Origin: SZUA-430 sp964483585
GTDB lineage: Bacteria > Pseudomonadota > Alphaproteobacteria > Micropepsales > Micropepsaceae
Direction: 5' to 3'
DNA length: 64,000 bases
NCBI GenBank assembly: GCA_964483585.1
Contig: CAZABH010000008.1
Span: 22,128 to 86,127 of the forward strand
Shown here: piece after piece, positions 1 to 8,447 of the stretch
How positions within the stretch are numbered: the stretch's first letter is position 1
How the letters are laid out: every line of letters begins with the position of its first letter
The notes under the pieces: generated by a model
What the model was told of the DNA's origin: nothing
Seen by the model: only the letters and a program-made list of their open reading frames with translations
Database searches by the model: none
Translations under genes and position numbers: made by a program

Positions 1-2
1 GC

Positions 3-410
3 CGTATCTCGGAAGTCTTTGGCGTCGACATTCATCCTGCAGCGCGTATTGGCCGTGGCGTGATGATCGACCATGGCACAGGTGTCGTGATCGGCGAGAC
101 CGCCATTGTCGAGGATGACGTTTCGATGCTGCATGGCGTCACGCTGGGCGGGACTGGCAAGGAACAGGGTGATCGGCATCCGAAAATTCGTCGTGGTGTG
201 ATGATCGGGGCCAGTGCCACGGTCTTGGGTAACATCGAGGTGGGCGCCTATAGCCGTGTGGGTGCTGGCAGCGTCGTGCTGGCGGCTGTGCCCGCACGCT
301 GCACGGTTGCCGGGGTTCCGGCGAAGGTCATCGGATGTGCTGGTTGCGACAAGCCGGCCCATGAGATGAACCAGTTGATCGAAGACTATAAGGGCGATTA
401 CCAGATTTGA
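3..410 (+). CDS. cysE: Serine O-acetyltransferase, C-terminal part
   Basis: The window opens inside this gene, in the frame beginning at base 3. It transfers acetyl from acetyl-CoA to L-serine, giving O-acetylserine for cysteine synthesis in the cytoplasm. The visible 135 residues are the left-handed beta-helix of the hexapeptide acyltransferase family, with repeats such as IHPAARIGRGVMIDHGTGVV, and the CysE catalytic stretch DVSMLHGVTLGGTGK (His plus Gly-rich loop). The Cys-containing tail and final EDYKGDYQI follow the hexapeptide coil. The N-terminal alpha-helical SATase domain lies upstream of the window. It ends 22 bases before a GC-rich hairpin. Identification is firm; only completeness is unknown. 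Confidence 0.96.
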   Translation, partial: RISEVFGVDIHPAARIGRGVMIDHGTGVVIGETAIVEDDVSMLHGVTLGGTGKEQGDRHPKIRRGVMIGASATVLGNIEVGAYSRVGAGSVVLAAVPARCTVAGVPAKVIGCAGCDKPAHEMNQLIEDYKGDYQI

Positions 411-431
411 CCTTAGGCTTCAGACAACAAA

Positions 432-455
432 AAGGGCCGCATTGCTGCGGCCCTT
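432..455. terminator. Hairpin terminator, stronger in the minus direction
   Basis: AAGGGCCGC and GCGGCCCTT form a perfect 9-bp stem around ATTGCT. Read on the minus strand the stem runs into TTTTTGTTG, a good rho-independent terminator for the small minus-strand ORF at 495-578. Read on the plus strand, after cysE, the T run is only two bases, so it is weaker there. Confidence 0.8.
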
Positions 456-494
456 CGTGAGACGGGCTGGTTTCAAGCCCTGATCATCAGATCA

Positions 495-578
495 TCAAAG
501 TCTTGCGCCGACCGGAGGCTGCTCCACTGTCCGCGTGACTTTCAGGCTCTTGACCAGCACCAAATTCCCACTCGACAT
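495..578 (-). CDS. Possible 28-residue small protein with ideal Shine-Dalgarno
   Basis: A 27-residue ORF plus stop starts at ATG 578 (product begins MSSGNLVLVKSLKVTR, ends PPVGARL). Seven bases upstream is AGGAGGTGATC, fully complementary to the 3' end of alphaproteobacterial 16S rRNA. A rho-independent terminator follows about 40 bases after the stop. An inverted repeat (TTGTC-GA-GACAA, 636-647) sits 58 bases upstream of the start. The peptide is basic, with no membrane segment and no family I recognise. It follows the FAD oxidoreductase gene on the same strand by 76 bases and could be co-transcribed. The translation signals argue for a real gene, but coding potential cannot be judged at this length. 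Confidence 0.5.
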   Translation of the reverse strand: MSSGNLVLVKSLKVTRTVEQPPVGARL

Positions 579-654
579 CGGATCACCTCCTCTCGTTGAT
601 TGAAGATGACGTGAGGCTTCCACGAAAAGTGTGTCTTGTCGAGACAATTTCCGA

Positions 655-1935
655 TTAACCCAACCGATCGCGCAGGGCGTACCACATCAATGCCAACTGG
701 AGCAGTGGCTTGCGCAGCAGTGTGCCTCCCGGCAGTTGGGGGATGCGCAGCCCGGCCATCACATCAAACCCTTCACCCTGATTGTGGATCGCCTGTGCGA
801 TCAGCTTGCCGCATAGCGTTGCGATGCCCACACCCTGGCCTGAGTAGCCTTGGGCGAAATAGGTCGTGGGTGTGAGGCGCCCGATGTGCGGCAGGCGTGG
901 CATGGTGATGGCCAGCCTTCCGCCCCATGCGTAGTCTATCCGGATCCCCGTGAGCTGAGGGAAAACGCGCTCGATGCAGGGGCGTACGAATTTGCCGGCG
1001 TCGTCGGCATCCTTTGCGCCATACGTTTCCCCACCGCCGAAGATGAGGCGATTGTCGTTTGACAGGCGATAGTAGTCGAGGACGAAGCGGGTGTCAGAGA
1101 TTGCCGCACCGCATGGGATGAGCGCGGCCGCGTTGTCAGCCGAGAATTGCTCGGTGGCTGCCACATAGTTCGAAATGGGCATGATGGAGGCTGCAAGCCG
1201 CCCATTCAGGCCCTCCAGGTAACCGTTGCAGGCATAGACGACGAAGTCTGCCGTCACGGACCCGGTCGCAGTGGTCACCGTGATCGGGCCAGAGCCTTCG
1301 ACCGATGTGACCCGCGAGTCGTGGAATATGGTGGTACCGATGGCTTCTGCAGCGTCTGCCATCCCAAGCGCATAGTTCAGGGGGTGCAGATGCATTCCGT
1401 CGCTGTCGTAGAGCCCTCCGCGGTAGATGCGGGTCGCCACGAGGGAAGGCATCTCTTCGGGTGGGACGAAGCGTGCAGACTTGTAGTTGTAATGCTTGTC
1501 GAGGTGCTCGACATAGTCGACGAGTTCCCGAGCGTGGCTATCACGTACTGCGGCTGTCAGGTGGCCTTGCTTCAAGCTGCAGTCGATCTTGTGGACGTCT
1601 ATCAGCGTGCGTACAAGCGTCAGTGCATCGCGTGCAAGCTCTGCCAGCTTGCGCGCATGCCCGATACCGTAGCGGCGTTCGAGTTCGATCTGGTCGATGC
1701 GCTGGCCGGGAATGACCTGCCCACCGTTGCGGCCAGATGCGCCGAAGCCCGCGTATTCTGCCTCGAGTATCACCACTTTCTGCCCGGCCTCGGCGAGATG
1801 CAAGGCGCATGACAGGCCCGTGTAGCCAGCTCCGATGATGCAGACATCGGCGCGCGTCGATCCTTCAAGCCTCTTGCGCGTCTTCAGCGCGTTGGCTGTT
1901 GCGAGGTAGTATGAGCCTGCCGATGTGTTTGACAT
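655..1935 (-). CDS. FAD-dependent oxidoreductase (DAO family, gamma-glutamylputrescine oxidase-like)
   Basis: A 426-residue flavoprotein of the glycine/D-amino-acid oxidase (DAO) family. The N-terminal dinucleotide-binding motif is VCIIGAGYTGLSCALHLAEAG (about residues 30-50), followed by an acidic residue at the end of beta-2 (ILEAE) and the GASGRNGGQV loop characteristic of PuuB/OrdL-type enzymes that oxidise N-substituted amines such as gamma-glutamylputrescine. The C-terminal FAD-binding stretch YFAQGYSGQGVGIATLCGK is present. I place the start at ATG 1935 (MSNTSAGSYY), where the conserved reading begins; longer starts would run through the divergent gene at 2025. No puuA, puuC or puuD genes adjoin it, so the substrate is inferred. 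Aguamine-pathway genes elsewhere in the window make a polyamine role plausible. Confidence 0.88.
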   Translation of the reverse strand: MSNTSAGSYYLATANALKTRKRLEGSTRADVCIIGAGYTGLSCALHLAEAGQKVVILEAEYAGFGASGRNGGQVIPGQRIDQIELERRYGIGHARKLAELARDALTLVRTLIDVHKIDCSLKQGHLTAAVRDSHARELVDYVEHLDKHYNYKSARFVPPEEMPSLVATRIYRGGLYDSDGMHLHPLNYALGMADAAEAIGTTIFHDSRVTSVEGSGPITVTTATGSVTADFVVYACNGYLEGLNGRLAASIMPISNYVAATEQFSADNAAALIPCGAAISDTRFVLDYYRLSNDNRLIFGGGETYGAKDADDAGKFVRPCIERVFPQLTGIRIDYAWGGRLAITMPRLPHIGRLTPTTYFAQGYSGQGVGIATLCGKLIAQAIHNQGEGFDVMAGLRIPQLPGGTLLRKPLLQLALMWYALRDRLG

Positions 1936-2024
1936 GAGAGATTCGGGGCGCAATATTTTGACGACGACCTTAAGCGTAGCACGGCGCCTGGGGCGAAAGT
2001 AGGCGCGATCAGCGCAGAACAGAT

Positions 2025-2807
2025 ATGGACAAGGACCAGGCCGTTCTTGATGCACACGCCTCGCACTGGGCCTCGGTCTATCCCGATGCGCCGGGACGGG
2101 TGCGTGCGCGCATCAAACAGGTTGTTTCATGTTCGCATGTCATTGCCCAGGTGCCACTACCCGGACAGCAAATGATGCCCAACGGCTTGAGCGCCGACAC
2201 GCTGACAGCCATTGCGGAGGCGGATGGGGAATTGCGTCACATGGTGCTGCTGCTCACCGACCAGACTTCAGCATCCGGCTGCGTTCTTGCGGCATTTCCA
2301 TTCGCGGCAGGAGCGATCACGCATCCGATTACCATCGAGCATGTGGCGTACGCCGGCAGCGGCATGGAGGGCCTGATCAGGGGGCGCACAGCCGATGGGA
2401 CAAAGGTCGCTTTCTTTGACGTGCTGTTCTTCAAGCATGGGGCGACCTATGAGATCGGGCAGAGCTATCAGTTTGCCTTGTCGGCCTTTGCCTATTGCGC
2501 GCGCCCCTTGGGACTGAAGCTTGTCAAAGGGGCGCAGGCCTCCGCGCATGCCGATGTGCTGAAGCCCTGTCGGGCGGGCGCCGGTGATGACCACGACTTC
2601 AGAGCCACCGTCCAGCATGTCTATCCGATGTGTTTCGATGGGCGGGCCCTGTTTCGCATGCGCGTCACGGTTGGGCGCAGCGGGCACTGCATGCGGGATG
2701 TTGCCCTCTATGCTGCAGAGCACATCCTGCCGCAGGGGTATATTCCCAAGCCTGGGGACGAAATTACTGGCCGCTTGTGGTTGCAGGGCTATCTGGTTGA
2801 AGATTAG
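2025..2807 (+). CDS. Conserved hypothetical protein, about 260 residues
   Basis: I do not recognise this family. The reading frame is long, uses codons like its neighbours, starts at ATG 2025 and is divergent from the FAD oxidoreductase across a 90-base gap. The product looks soluble: no signal peptide and no membrane helix. The middle alternates beta-like stretches (VLLLTDQTSASGCVLAAFPF, AFFDVLFFKHGATYEIGQ), and it ends with GDEITGRLWLQGYLVED, an arrangement reminiscent of a beta-barrel finish. The DUF3126 gene follows 46 bases downstream and may be in the same transcript. No catalytic motif can be named. Confidence 0.7.
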   Translation: MDKDQAVLDAHASHWASVYPDAPGRVRARIKQVVSCSHVIAQVPLPGQQMMPNGLSADTLTAIAEADGELRHMVLLLTDQTSASGCVLAAFPFAAGAITHPITIEHVAYAGSGMEGLIRGRTADGTKVAFFDVLFFKHGATYEIGQSYQFALSAFAYCARPLGLKLVKGAQASAHADVLKPCRAGAGDDHDFRATVQHVYPMCFDGRALFRMRVTVGRSGHCMRDVALYAAEHILPQGYIPKPGDEITGRLWLQGYLVED

Positions 2808-2853
2808 GGTGGTGTTCGTTCAAATCTGATCTTTCAACCGGAGCCCTGATCTC

Positions 2854-3090
2854 GTGGAAAAGACTGAAATCCTGCGTGTCGAGAAGTACCTGCGATCGCT
2901 GTTCCGGCTGGATACGATCCGTGTTGAGGCGCGCCCGAACAAGAAGGACTCGGTCGAAGTGATGGTGGGTGACGAGTTCATCGGCGTCATCTTCAAGGAT
3001 ACCGAGGACGGCGAGACCACCTATCACTTCGAAATGGCCATTCTGGACATGGATCTGCCGCCTGCCAGTGCGGTGATCAAGAAGCCTTGA
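2854..3090 (+). CDS. DUF3126 family protein
   Basis: A 78-residue protein matching the DUF3126 pattern found almost only in Alphaproteobacteria: an N-terminal helix (KTEILRVEKYLRSLF), then NTxIxVRxRPxKxDSVEV-like beta strands (IRVEARPNKKDSVEVMVGDEFIG) and a closing FxMAILDxDL segment. It starts at GTG 2854 with GGAG 13 bases upstream. It is soluble and of unknown function. DUF3126 genes commonly sit next to cysE, which is true here apart from two intervening genes. Its stop lies five bases from the stop of the convergent gene. Confidence 0.85.
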   Translation: MEKTEILRVEKYLRSLFRLDTIRVEARPNKKDSVEVMVGDEFIGVIFKDTEDGETTYHFEMAILDMDLPPASAVIKKP

Positions 3091-3094
3091 TCCA

Positions 3095-3853
3095 TTATTT
3101 GCGTGGGCGGAAGCTTGCGATGAGTTCTGCGAGGCGATCGTCTGTTTCGCGCCAGTTCTCCAGTTGCGAGCGCTTGAAACGGTAGGTCAGTCCTACCCCA
3201 TCGCTCAGCCGCGTGACGCGCATGCAGGTCGATCCAAAATCGCTATTGGCTGACGGATCGCATCGCATGACCAGGAGCTTTCCGTCTGGAAGGTTCGCCG
3301 AGTACCATTCCGTGCCGTCGTATCCTGTCCCCGGGCTGAATGTGTATTGTGTCAGGCCAAAGGGACCTGGCTCGCCGGCCGGGTTGTCGGCACGCGGGCG
3401 AATGCCGCGCTCGAATTTTTCCTCGTATTGCAGGCGGTCGCGGTCGATCGAGAGGGTGAAACGGATGACGCGTGCGTCTGCCAGATTGCTCGCGAATTCG
3501 CGGGCCTTTTCTGCCGACCAGGGCTCGAGGTTTGGCAGCAAGGCATGCATGGGGACATTTTCGTGGTCGCCACTGCGGCGCGAGCGGCGGTGCATGGTGT
3601 AGTTGCCCGGGATCGAGAACTCGGCACCGTCGATGGTCACTCGCGCTCGGGAGGGGTCGGCGGTGGGCGAGTAGGTATTGCCCTGGATGTTGCCCCGAAC
3701 CTCCTCGACCGAGGGGCCTGCCAGAAACACATAGGCTCCAATGCCAATTGCGCCGGCGATCATCAACACAAACAGAGGCAAGATCCAGCCAGAGTGCCGG
3801 TGAACTTCCCCTGTCCCGAGGGCTTGGTCTGCGTCTCGCTGGTCGATCTTCAT
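3095..3853 (-). CDS. Membrane-anchored periplasmic hypothetical protein
   Basis: A 252-residue protein with a short charged cytosolic N terminus, one membrane segment at about residues 22-45 (WILPLFVLMIAGAIGIGAYV) and a long hydrophilic domain that should face the periplasm. The domain has two Cys residues near the end (MRCDPSANSDFGSTCMRV) that could form a disulfide, and a closing LENWRETDDRLAELIASFR helix. I recognise no enzyme motif. The architecture, a single anchor plus beta-rich domain, would suit an envelope or stress-sensor protein, but that is inference. It converges on the DUF3126 gene. Confidence 0.75.
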   Translation of the reverse strand: MKIDQRDADQALGTGEVHRHSGWILPLFVLMIAGAIGIGAYVFLAGPSVEEVRGNIQGNTYSPTADPSRARVTIDGAEFSIPGNYTMHRRSRRSGDHENVPMHALLPNLEPWSAEKAREFASNLADARVIRFTLSIDRDRLQYEEKFERGIRPRADNPAGEPGPFGLTQYTFSPGTGYDGTEWYSANLPDGKLLVMRCDPSANSDFGSTCMRVTRLSDGVGLTYRFKRSQLENWRETDDRLAELIASFRPRK

Positions 3854-4098
3854 GGTTCAACTATTGCCCGGAGTCGCGTGCGCGGTGTCAGGAAAATCGG
3901 AGGGTGTGACATTCACATTTCGGTGCGTTGCGCCCGAAGCACAAGCTAACTGGGTCGCTGGGGTTGCGCTCGTTGCGGCGCAATATGGCAGGCAGCAGGG
4001 ATGCATACAATGATCTCCGACGCGGTTTGCCTGCGAGCGTCTGCCCGATGATGGCATCCGGCATGCAGTTACCTCTGCCTGTGAGGGGTGAGGGGTCG

Positions 4099-4416
4099 AT
4101 GGTGTTCGGTTTTGAGACGATTATCGCTGCGTTCTTGACGGGATCGGTGCTGTCGCTCGTCATTTCGCAGCTGTTCCGCCTGCTCAGCGAGGTGGTCGAT
4201 CTGGAGCGCGGAGATGTTCCCAAGCTGGCCGTTGTGGGGATCATGCTTCTGGCTGGGCCACATATTCTTGCTGCTGCGGCTCGAAAACTTGGCAGATTGC
4301 GTGAGTATCCTTGGGAATATGCCGCTGTCATTTACCTTTTCAGCCTCATTTGGGCCGGAGTGGTTGGATTGGCTGCGCTTACGCTGCTTTCCTGGCTTTG
4401 GATCATGATTTCATAA
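4099..4416 (+). CDS. Small multi-pass membrane protein
   Basis: A 105-residue hydrophobic protein with three predicted membrane segments: IIAAFLTGSVLSLVISQLF, LAVVGIMLLAGPHILAAAA and AVIYLFSLIWAGVVGLAALT. The frame is open further upstream, but the upstream part is non-conserved looking and Arg-rich. ATG 4099 is preceded by GAGGGGT and starts directly before the first membrane segment, so I chose it. The family is not recognised with certainty. It is followed by a terminator hairpin and then another small membrane protein. Confidence 0.65.
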   Translation: MVFGFETIIAAFLTGSVLSLVISQLFRLLSEVVDLERGDVPKLAVVGIMLLAGPHILAAAARKLGRLREYPWEYAAVIYLFSLIWAGVVGLAALTLLSWLWIMIS

Positions 4417-4419
4417 AAT

Positions 4420-4440
4420 AATGACGCCAGCGTCATTTTT
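4420..4440 (+). terminator. Rho-independent terminator
   Basis: AATGACG-CCAG-CGTCATT forms a perfect 7-bp stem followed by TTT, four bases after the stop codon of the small membrane protein gene. Position and shape fit transcription termination. Confidence 0.7.
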
Positions 4441-4506
4441 AACTTGAAGCGCGCTCGGGTGCATCCTATCTCTGTTCGCATCTGCAACATTCCTGAGTGC
4501 ACTGCA

Positions 4507-4797
4507 ATGTTTGACCGTATCGCCAGTCTTCTAGCCGCAGGGCTGATGATCGCTGTTTTGGCCATGTTCGAGTTGGGCCAGATTGCGCCGAGAGATGCCT
4601 TTTTCCTCGCTGCGGCGATCGTGATCATCTTCACGGGGCAGCAGTTCGTTGCACGCGAGAACATGGGCTTCATCGAGGCCGCGCGTGCCATCGCCACGCG
4701 GCCCCAGAGCTATCGCAGCAAGACCACCTATGCCGCCTATGTCGCCTGCCTGATGGTGGGCCTTCTGGTCACGGCGCAGGTGGTCGTCACTGCTTAA
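4507..4797 (+). CDS. Small membrane protein, unknown function
   Basis: A 96-residue protein starting at ATG 4507 (MFDRIASLLAAG). Two to three membrane segments are visible: IASLLAAGLMIAVLAMFEL, AFFLAAAIVIIFTGQQFV and TYAAYVACLMVGLLVTAQVV. A charged loop (ARAIATRPQSYRSKTTY) separates the last two. No family is recognised. Its stop codon TAA (4795-4797) overlaps the complementary stop of the convergent PhoH gene (4794-4796), so the two genes share two stop-codon bases. Confidence 0.65.
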   Translation: MFDRIASLLAAGLMIAVLAMFELGQIAPRDAFFLAAAIVIIFTGQQFVARENMGFIEAARAIATRPQSYRSKTTYAAYVACLMVGLLVTAQVVVTA

Positions 4798-5537
4798 AGG
4801 ACCGTCAGCATGGCCGCCACCAGCGGGTGACGGACGATGTCGCGTTCCTCGAGCCTGACGACGGCGACGTCGTCGAGTGCGCCGAGGCGGTCGGCAATGG
4901 GTCCGAGGCCTGAAAGACCTGTCAGCAGGTCGGTCTGGTCGGGGTCTCCGGTGATGACCATCGTCGACTTCCACCCCAGCCGTGTCAGCATCATCTTGAG
5001 TTGCACATAGGTGCAGTTCTGGGCCTCGTCGATCACGATGAAGGCGCCGTTGAGCGTGCGTCCGCGCATGTAGGCGACGGGCGCGATCTCGATGATGTTC
5101 TCGGCCATCAGCGATTTCAGGCGTTTCCCGCCGAGCCTTTCAGTGAGTGCGTCGTAGAGTGGGCGCAGGTAAGGCGCGAGCTTGTCCTCGAGCGTGCCGG
5201 GCAGGTAGCCGAGGCTTTCGCCTGCCTCGACCGCGGGGCGCGAGAGGATGATGCGCGAGACCTTGCCGGCTTCAAGTGCCTCCACGGCCTTGGCGATGGC
5301 CAGATAAGTCTTGCCCGTTCCTGCGGGGCCGAGGGCGACCACGAGATTGCGCTGCTCGATCGCTTCGATCAGACGACGCTGGTTGTCAGAGCAGGGTTTG
5401 ATGTTCTTCGAATAGCTGCGTTCACCCATGTCGCGCTGCAGGGGTGACCAGGTTTGGCCCTTGCTGAACAGGGCCCTGATCTTCGGATTTTCATCGAACT
5501 CTTCGCGCAGGCGACGGCGTGCAGTCTTTTTTCCCAT
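4794..5537 (-). CDS. phoH: PhoH family ATPase
   Basis: A 247-residue cytosolic P-loop protein of the PhoH family. Walker A is GPAGTGKTYLAIAKAVE and Walker B is FIVIDEAQN; a later STMVITGDPDQTDL segment is typical of the PhoH/RecD-like core. PhoH proteins are phosphate-starvation-linked ATPases with presumed RNA-related roles; the exact substrate is unknown. The start at ATG 5537 (MGKKTARRRL) has GGAGG 11 bases upstream; the open frame extends further but loses family character. About 270 bases upstream, to the PAP2 gene, hold no gene I can support; they include an AGCCC-GTTT-GGGCT hairpin near 5650 and a GTCAC inverted repeat at 5696-5712. Confidence 0.9.
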   Translation of the reverse strand: MGKKTARRRLREEFDENPKIRALFSKGQTWSPLQRDMGERSYSKNIKPCSDNQRRLIEAIEQRNLVVALGPAGTGKTYLAIAKAVEALEAGKVSRIILSRPAVEAGESLGYLPGTLEDKLAPYLRPLYDALTERLGGKRLKSLMAENIIEIAPVAYMRGRTLNGAFIVIDEAQNCTYVQLKMMLTRLGWKSTMVITGDPDQTDLLTGLSGLGPIADRLGALDDVAVVRLEERDIVRHPLVAAMLTVL

Positions 5538-5807
5538 CTGCAACAGTCCTCCAAAGGGGCACGCGCTTGCGTGAAGACGCAATCGTGGGCCCTGCCACAA
5601 AACCTGATGAACCTGGAAGAAAGGGGGATGGCGCGTTGCTCTTCGCAGAGCCCGTTTGGGCTGTGCGCCGTACGTCGATGATACACCAGACAACGGTCAC
5701 GTACGCTGTGACTCCATCCGAATCATTCGGCTGAGGTCAGGGTAGCGCCGGTTGCGGCTTTGTGTGTGAACTTGGCGTGACGATCGCTCAGGCGTTGCCG
5801 AAACGCC

Positions 5808-6698
5808 TCATGATTTACCGCCGGACGACGACAGGCCCACGGCACGGAACAGGGCAGGGACCATGAGTGTTGCCACCAGCGCCATATAGGCCATCTGTAC
5901 GATCAGGATATGTGTCCTCTCCATCCCGCTCTCTGCCAAGGCACCTCCCAGTTGGCTGAAGCCGACGAACATGGCTGCTGCTGCGACGCTCGCTGCCAGA
6001 CCGGCGACGACAAAGCTTTCGTGGCGCTGATGATTGATCAGCGCCAGCTGCAGTCTATGGCCAAGAAGCCAGAAGAAGATTAGTGCGACCACGCCTGGCA
6101 CAGCTTCGGAGACCGGGTCGTGCGGCCAGAGGACCCACAAGATCGGTGCAAGGGCTGCGACCATCGCAAGCCAAACGACCAGCGGGAGGTGTTGCAACCG
6201 CTCGAACCCTGGTGACAGGAAGCCGGCAAAGATGACCACAGTCGCCAGGCCAAGCAGCGCACCGCCCAGCACGTCCTCGACATCGTGGACGCCCAAATAC
6301 AGCCGCGACAGGCAGACCCCCGTTGCGATCACGATTGCGAGAAGCCAGACCCATGGCTTTCTGGTGTCGATAGCCAGCCAGATCCACATTGCGGCTGCGA
6401 TCTGCGCGTGGCCCGAGGGAAATCCGAACGAGTCGCCGACCCGCTTGTCGATCGCAAACTGCAGGTCTGGTCTTGGGTCCTGAAACAGGTCCTTCAGGAA
6501 CGCGTTTGACAGGGCAACGATTCCCACGAGCATCGTCAGGCGGGTAAAAGTCCCCTTGTCACCCAGCCAGTACCCCATAGGCAGGAAAAGCAGAAAAAAC
6601 GGCAGGTATCCAAGAAAAGTGAAGCCATTGAAGATGTGGGTGAGGGTTTCGTTTCGCAACGGTGGCACCCATGACAGGTCATGCAAGAAGGCTTCCAC
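5808..6698 (-). CDS. PAP2 superfamily phosphatase, integral membrane
   Basis: A 296-residue multi-pass membrane protein with the three PAP2 motifs: KDLFQDPRP (K-x6-RP), PSGH in FGFPSGHAQIAAAM, and SRLYLGVHDVEDVLGG (SR-x5-H-x3-D). The active site would face the periplasm and act on lipid phosphates such as phosphatidic acid, undecaprenyl pyrophosphate or sphingosine phosphate. About eight membrane segments follow. The C-terminal 120 residues, beyond the PAP2 core, form extra membrane helices. It is divergent from the methylcrotonyl-CoA carboxylase gene across 113 bases. The substrate cannot be told from sequence. Confidence 0.9.
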   Translation of the reverse strand: MEAFLHDLSWVPPLRNETLTHIFNGFTFLGYLPFFLLFLPMGYWLGDKGTFTRLTMLVGIVALSNAFLKDLFQDPRPDLQFAIDKRVGDSFGFPSGHAQIAAAMWIWLAIDTRKPWVWLLAIVIATGVCLSRLYLGVHDVEDVLGGALLGLATVVIFAGFLSPGFERLQHLPLVVWLAMVAALAPILWVLWPHDPVSEAVPGVVALIFFWLLGHRLQLALINHQRHESFVVAGLAASVAAAAMFVGFSQLGGALAESGMERTHILIVQMAYMALVATLMVPALFRAVGLSSSGGKS

Positions 6699-6811
6699 GC
6701 GCGTTTCCCCCTGAATTCATTTTTGTGTTGCAATCAGCTTTCCCAAAAAACACAAGAAGCGCAATACTGCCGGTTCGAATATGGGCTCTTTTCTCCTGTT
6801 CAGGATGTTTC

Positions 6812-8419
6812 ATGTCACGGCTTGAGAGTGCGATATCAACGCGCGATGAGCGCTTCAAGGCGAATGCTGCCGCCATGGCGCGACTGACAGACGAATTGCA
6901 GGGGAGACTTGCGGCTGCTGCCACGGGTGGTGACGAGCGTTCGCGCCAGCGCCATGTCGAGCGCGGCAAGCTTCTGCCGCGGGAGCGGGTCAACCGCCTT
7001 CTGGATTCGGGGACGCCTTTCCTCGAGCTTTCACCGCTGGCGGCCTTCGGCATGTACGAGGGGGATATCCACGCTGCATCCATGATCACCGGCATCGGGC
7101 GGGTCGAGGGGCAGGAGTGCGTGATCGTCTGCAATGATGCGACGATCAAGGGTGGGACCTATTATCCTGTCACCGTGAAGAAGCACCTGCGGGCACAGGA
7201 GATCGCGCGCGAGAACAACCTGCCTTGCATCTATCTTGTCGATTCCGGTGGGGCGAACCTGCCGAACCAGGCCGACATCTTTCCGGACCGTGAGCATTTC
7301 GGGCGCATCTTCTACAACCAAGCCAACATGTCGGCGGCAGGTATTCCGCAGATCGCTGTCGTCATGGGATCGTGTACGGCTGGCGGGGCCTATGTGCCGG
7401 CCATGTCAGATGAGACGGTGATCGTGCGCAACCAGGGCACGATCTTCCTCGGCGGGCCGCCGCTGGTGAAGGCGGCGACGGGCGAGGTTGTCAGCGCCGA
7501 GGACCTTGGTGGGGCCGATGTGCATTCCCGGCGCAGCGGCGTGACTGACCATTATGCGCAGGACGACACCCATGCGCTGGCGATTGCGCGGCGCATCGTG
7601 ACGACGCTCAACCGGCAGAAGAGGCCTGAGGTCGCGATGCGCGACCCGGTCGAGCCGGCCTATGACATCAACGAGCTCGACGGGATCGTGCCGCCGTCAC
7701 TGTCGACGCAGTATGACGTGCGCGAGGTGATCGCGCGGCTCGTCGACGGGTCGGTGTTCGACGAGTTCAAGAAACTCTATGGTACGACGCTGGTCTGCGG
7801 CTTTGCGCATGTGTGGGGCATGCCGGTTGCGATCCTGGCCAATAACGGGATCCTGTTCTCGGAATCGGCGCTAAAGGCTGCGCACTTCATCGAGCTGGCC
7901 TGCCAGCGCGGCATTCCGCTGCTGTTCCTGCAGAATATCTCGGGCTTCATGGTCGGCTCTAAATACGAGACTGGCGGTATCGCCAAGGACGGGGCGAAGA
8001 TGGTGACGGCGGTGGCCTGTGCGCAGGTGCCGAAGATCACGCTTGTCATCGGCGGGTCCTATGGGGCGGGCAATTACGGGATGTGCGGGCGGGCGTATGG
8101 GCCGCGCTTCATGTTCTCGTGGCCGAATTCGCGCATCTCGGTGATGGGCGGCGAGCAGGCGGCAAGCGTGCTGGCGCAGGTCAAGCGCGACGGCATGGAG
8201 GCGCGCGGGGAAAGCTGGAGCGTGGAGGCCGAGGCCGCCTTCAAGGCGCCGATCCGTGCACGCTACGAGGATGAAGGCAATCCCTATTTCGCCACCGCAC
8301 GGCTTTGGGACGACGGCATCATCGCGCCGCGCGACACACGCCGCGTGCTGGCGCTGGCGCTGTCGGCGACGCTGAACGCGCCGATCCCGAAGACGCGGTT
8401 TGGCGTGTTCAGGATGTGA
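6812..8419 (+). CDS. liuB: Methylcrotonyl-CoA carboxylase, carboxyltransferase (beta) subunit
   Basis: A 535-residue carboxyltransferase that moves the carboxyl group from carboxybiotin to 3-methylcrotonyl-CoA in leucine breakdown. It has the crotonase-like double domain: an N-terminal acyl-CoA site (RVNRLLDSGTPFLELSPLAAFGMY, LVDSGGANLPNQADIFPDREHFGRIFYN, GSCTAGGAYVPAMSDE) and a C-terminal carboxybiotin site (GSYGAGNYGMCGRAYGPRFMFSWPNSRISVMGGEQAA). These words match MCC-beta better than propionyl-CoA carboxylase. The start at ATG 6812 gives the usual family length. The biotin-carrying partner is at 10015, separated by an RNase T2 gene and the hydratase gene. Confidence 0.95.
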   Translation: MSRLESAISTRDERFKANAAAMARLTDELQGRLAAAATGGDERSRQRHVERGKLLPRERVNRLLDSGTPFLELSPLAAFGMYEGDIHAASMITGIGRVEGQECVIVCNDATIKGGTYYPVTVKKHLRAQEIARENNLPCIYLVDSGGANLPNQADIFPDREHFGRIFYNQANMSAAGIPQIAVVMGSCTAGGAYVPAMSDETVIVRNQGTIFLGGPPLVKAATGEVVSAEDLGGADVHSRRSGVTDHYAQDDTHALAIARRIVTTLNRQKRPEVAMRDPVEPAYDINELDGIVPPSLSTQYDVREVIARLVDGSVFDEFKKLYGTTLVCGFAHVWGMPVAILANNGILFSESALKAAHFIELACQRGIPLLFLQNISGFMVGSKYETGGIAKDGAKMVTAVACAQVPKITLVIGGSYGAGNYGMCGRAYGPRFMFSWPNSRISVMGGEQAASVLAQVKRDGMEARGESWSVEAEAAFKAPIRARYEDEGNPYFATARLWDDGIIAPRDTRRVLALALSATLNAPIPKTRFGVFRM

Positions 8420-8447
8420 GGGTGTCGTGCCGCGCGGTCCTCGAGCC

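Noticed and set aside
579..594. Plus-strand GGATCACCTCCTCT resembling the 3' end of 16S rRNA
   Set aside because: It is only the complement of an ideal Shine-Dalgarno for the minus-strand small ORF; no other rRNA sequence adjoins it.
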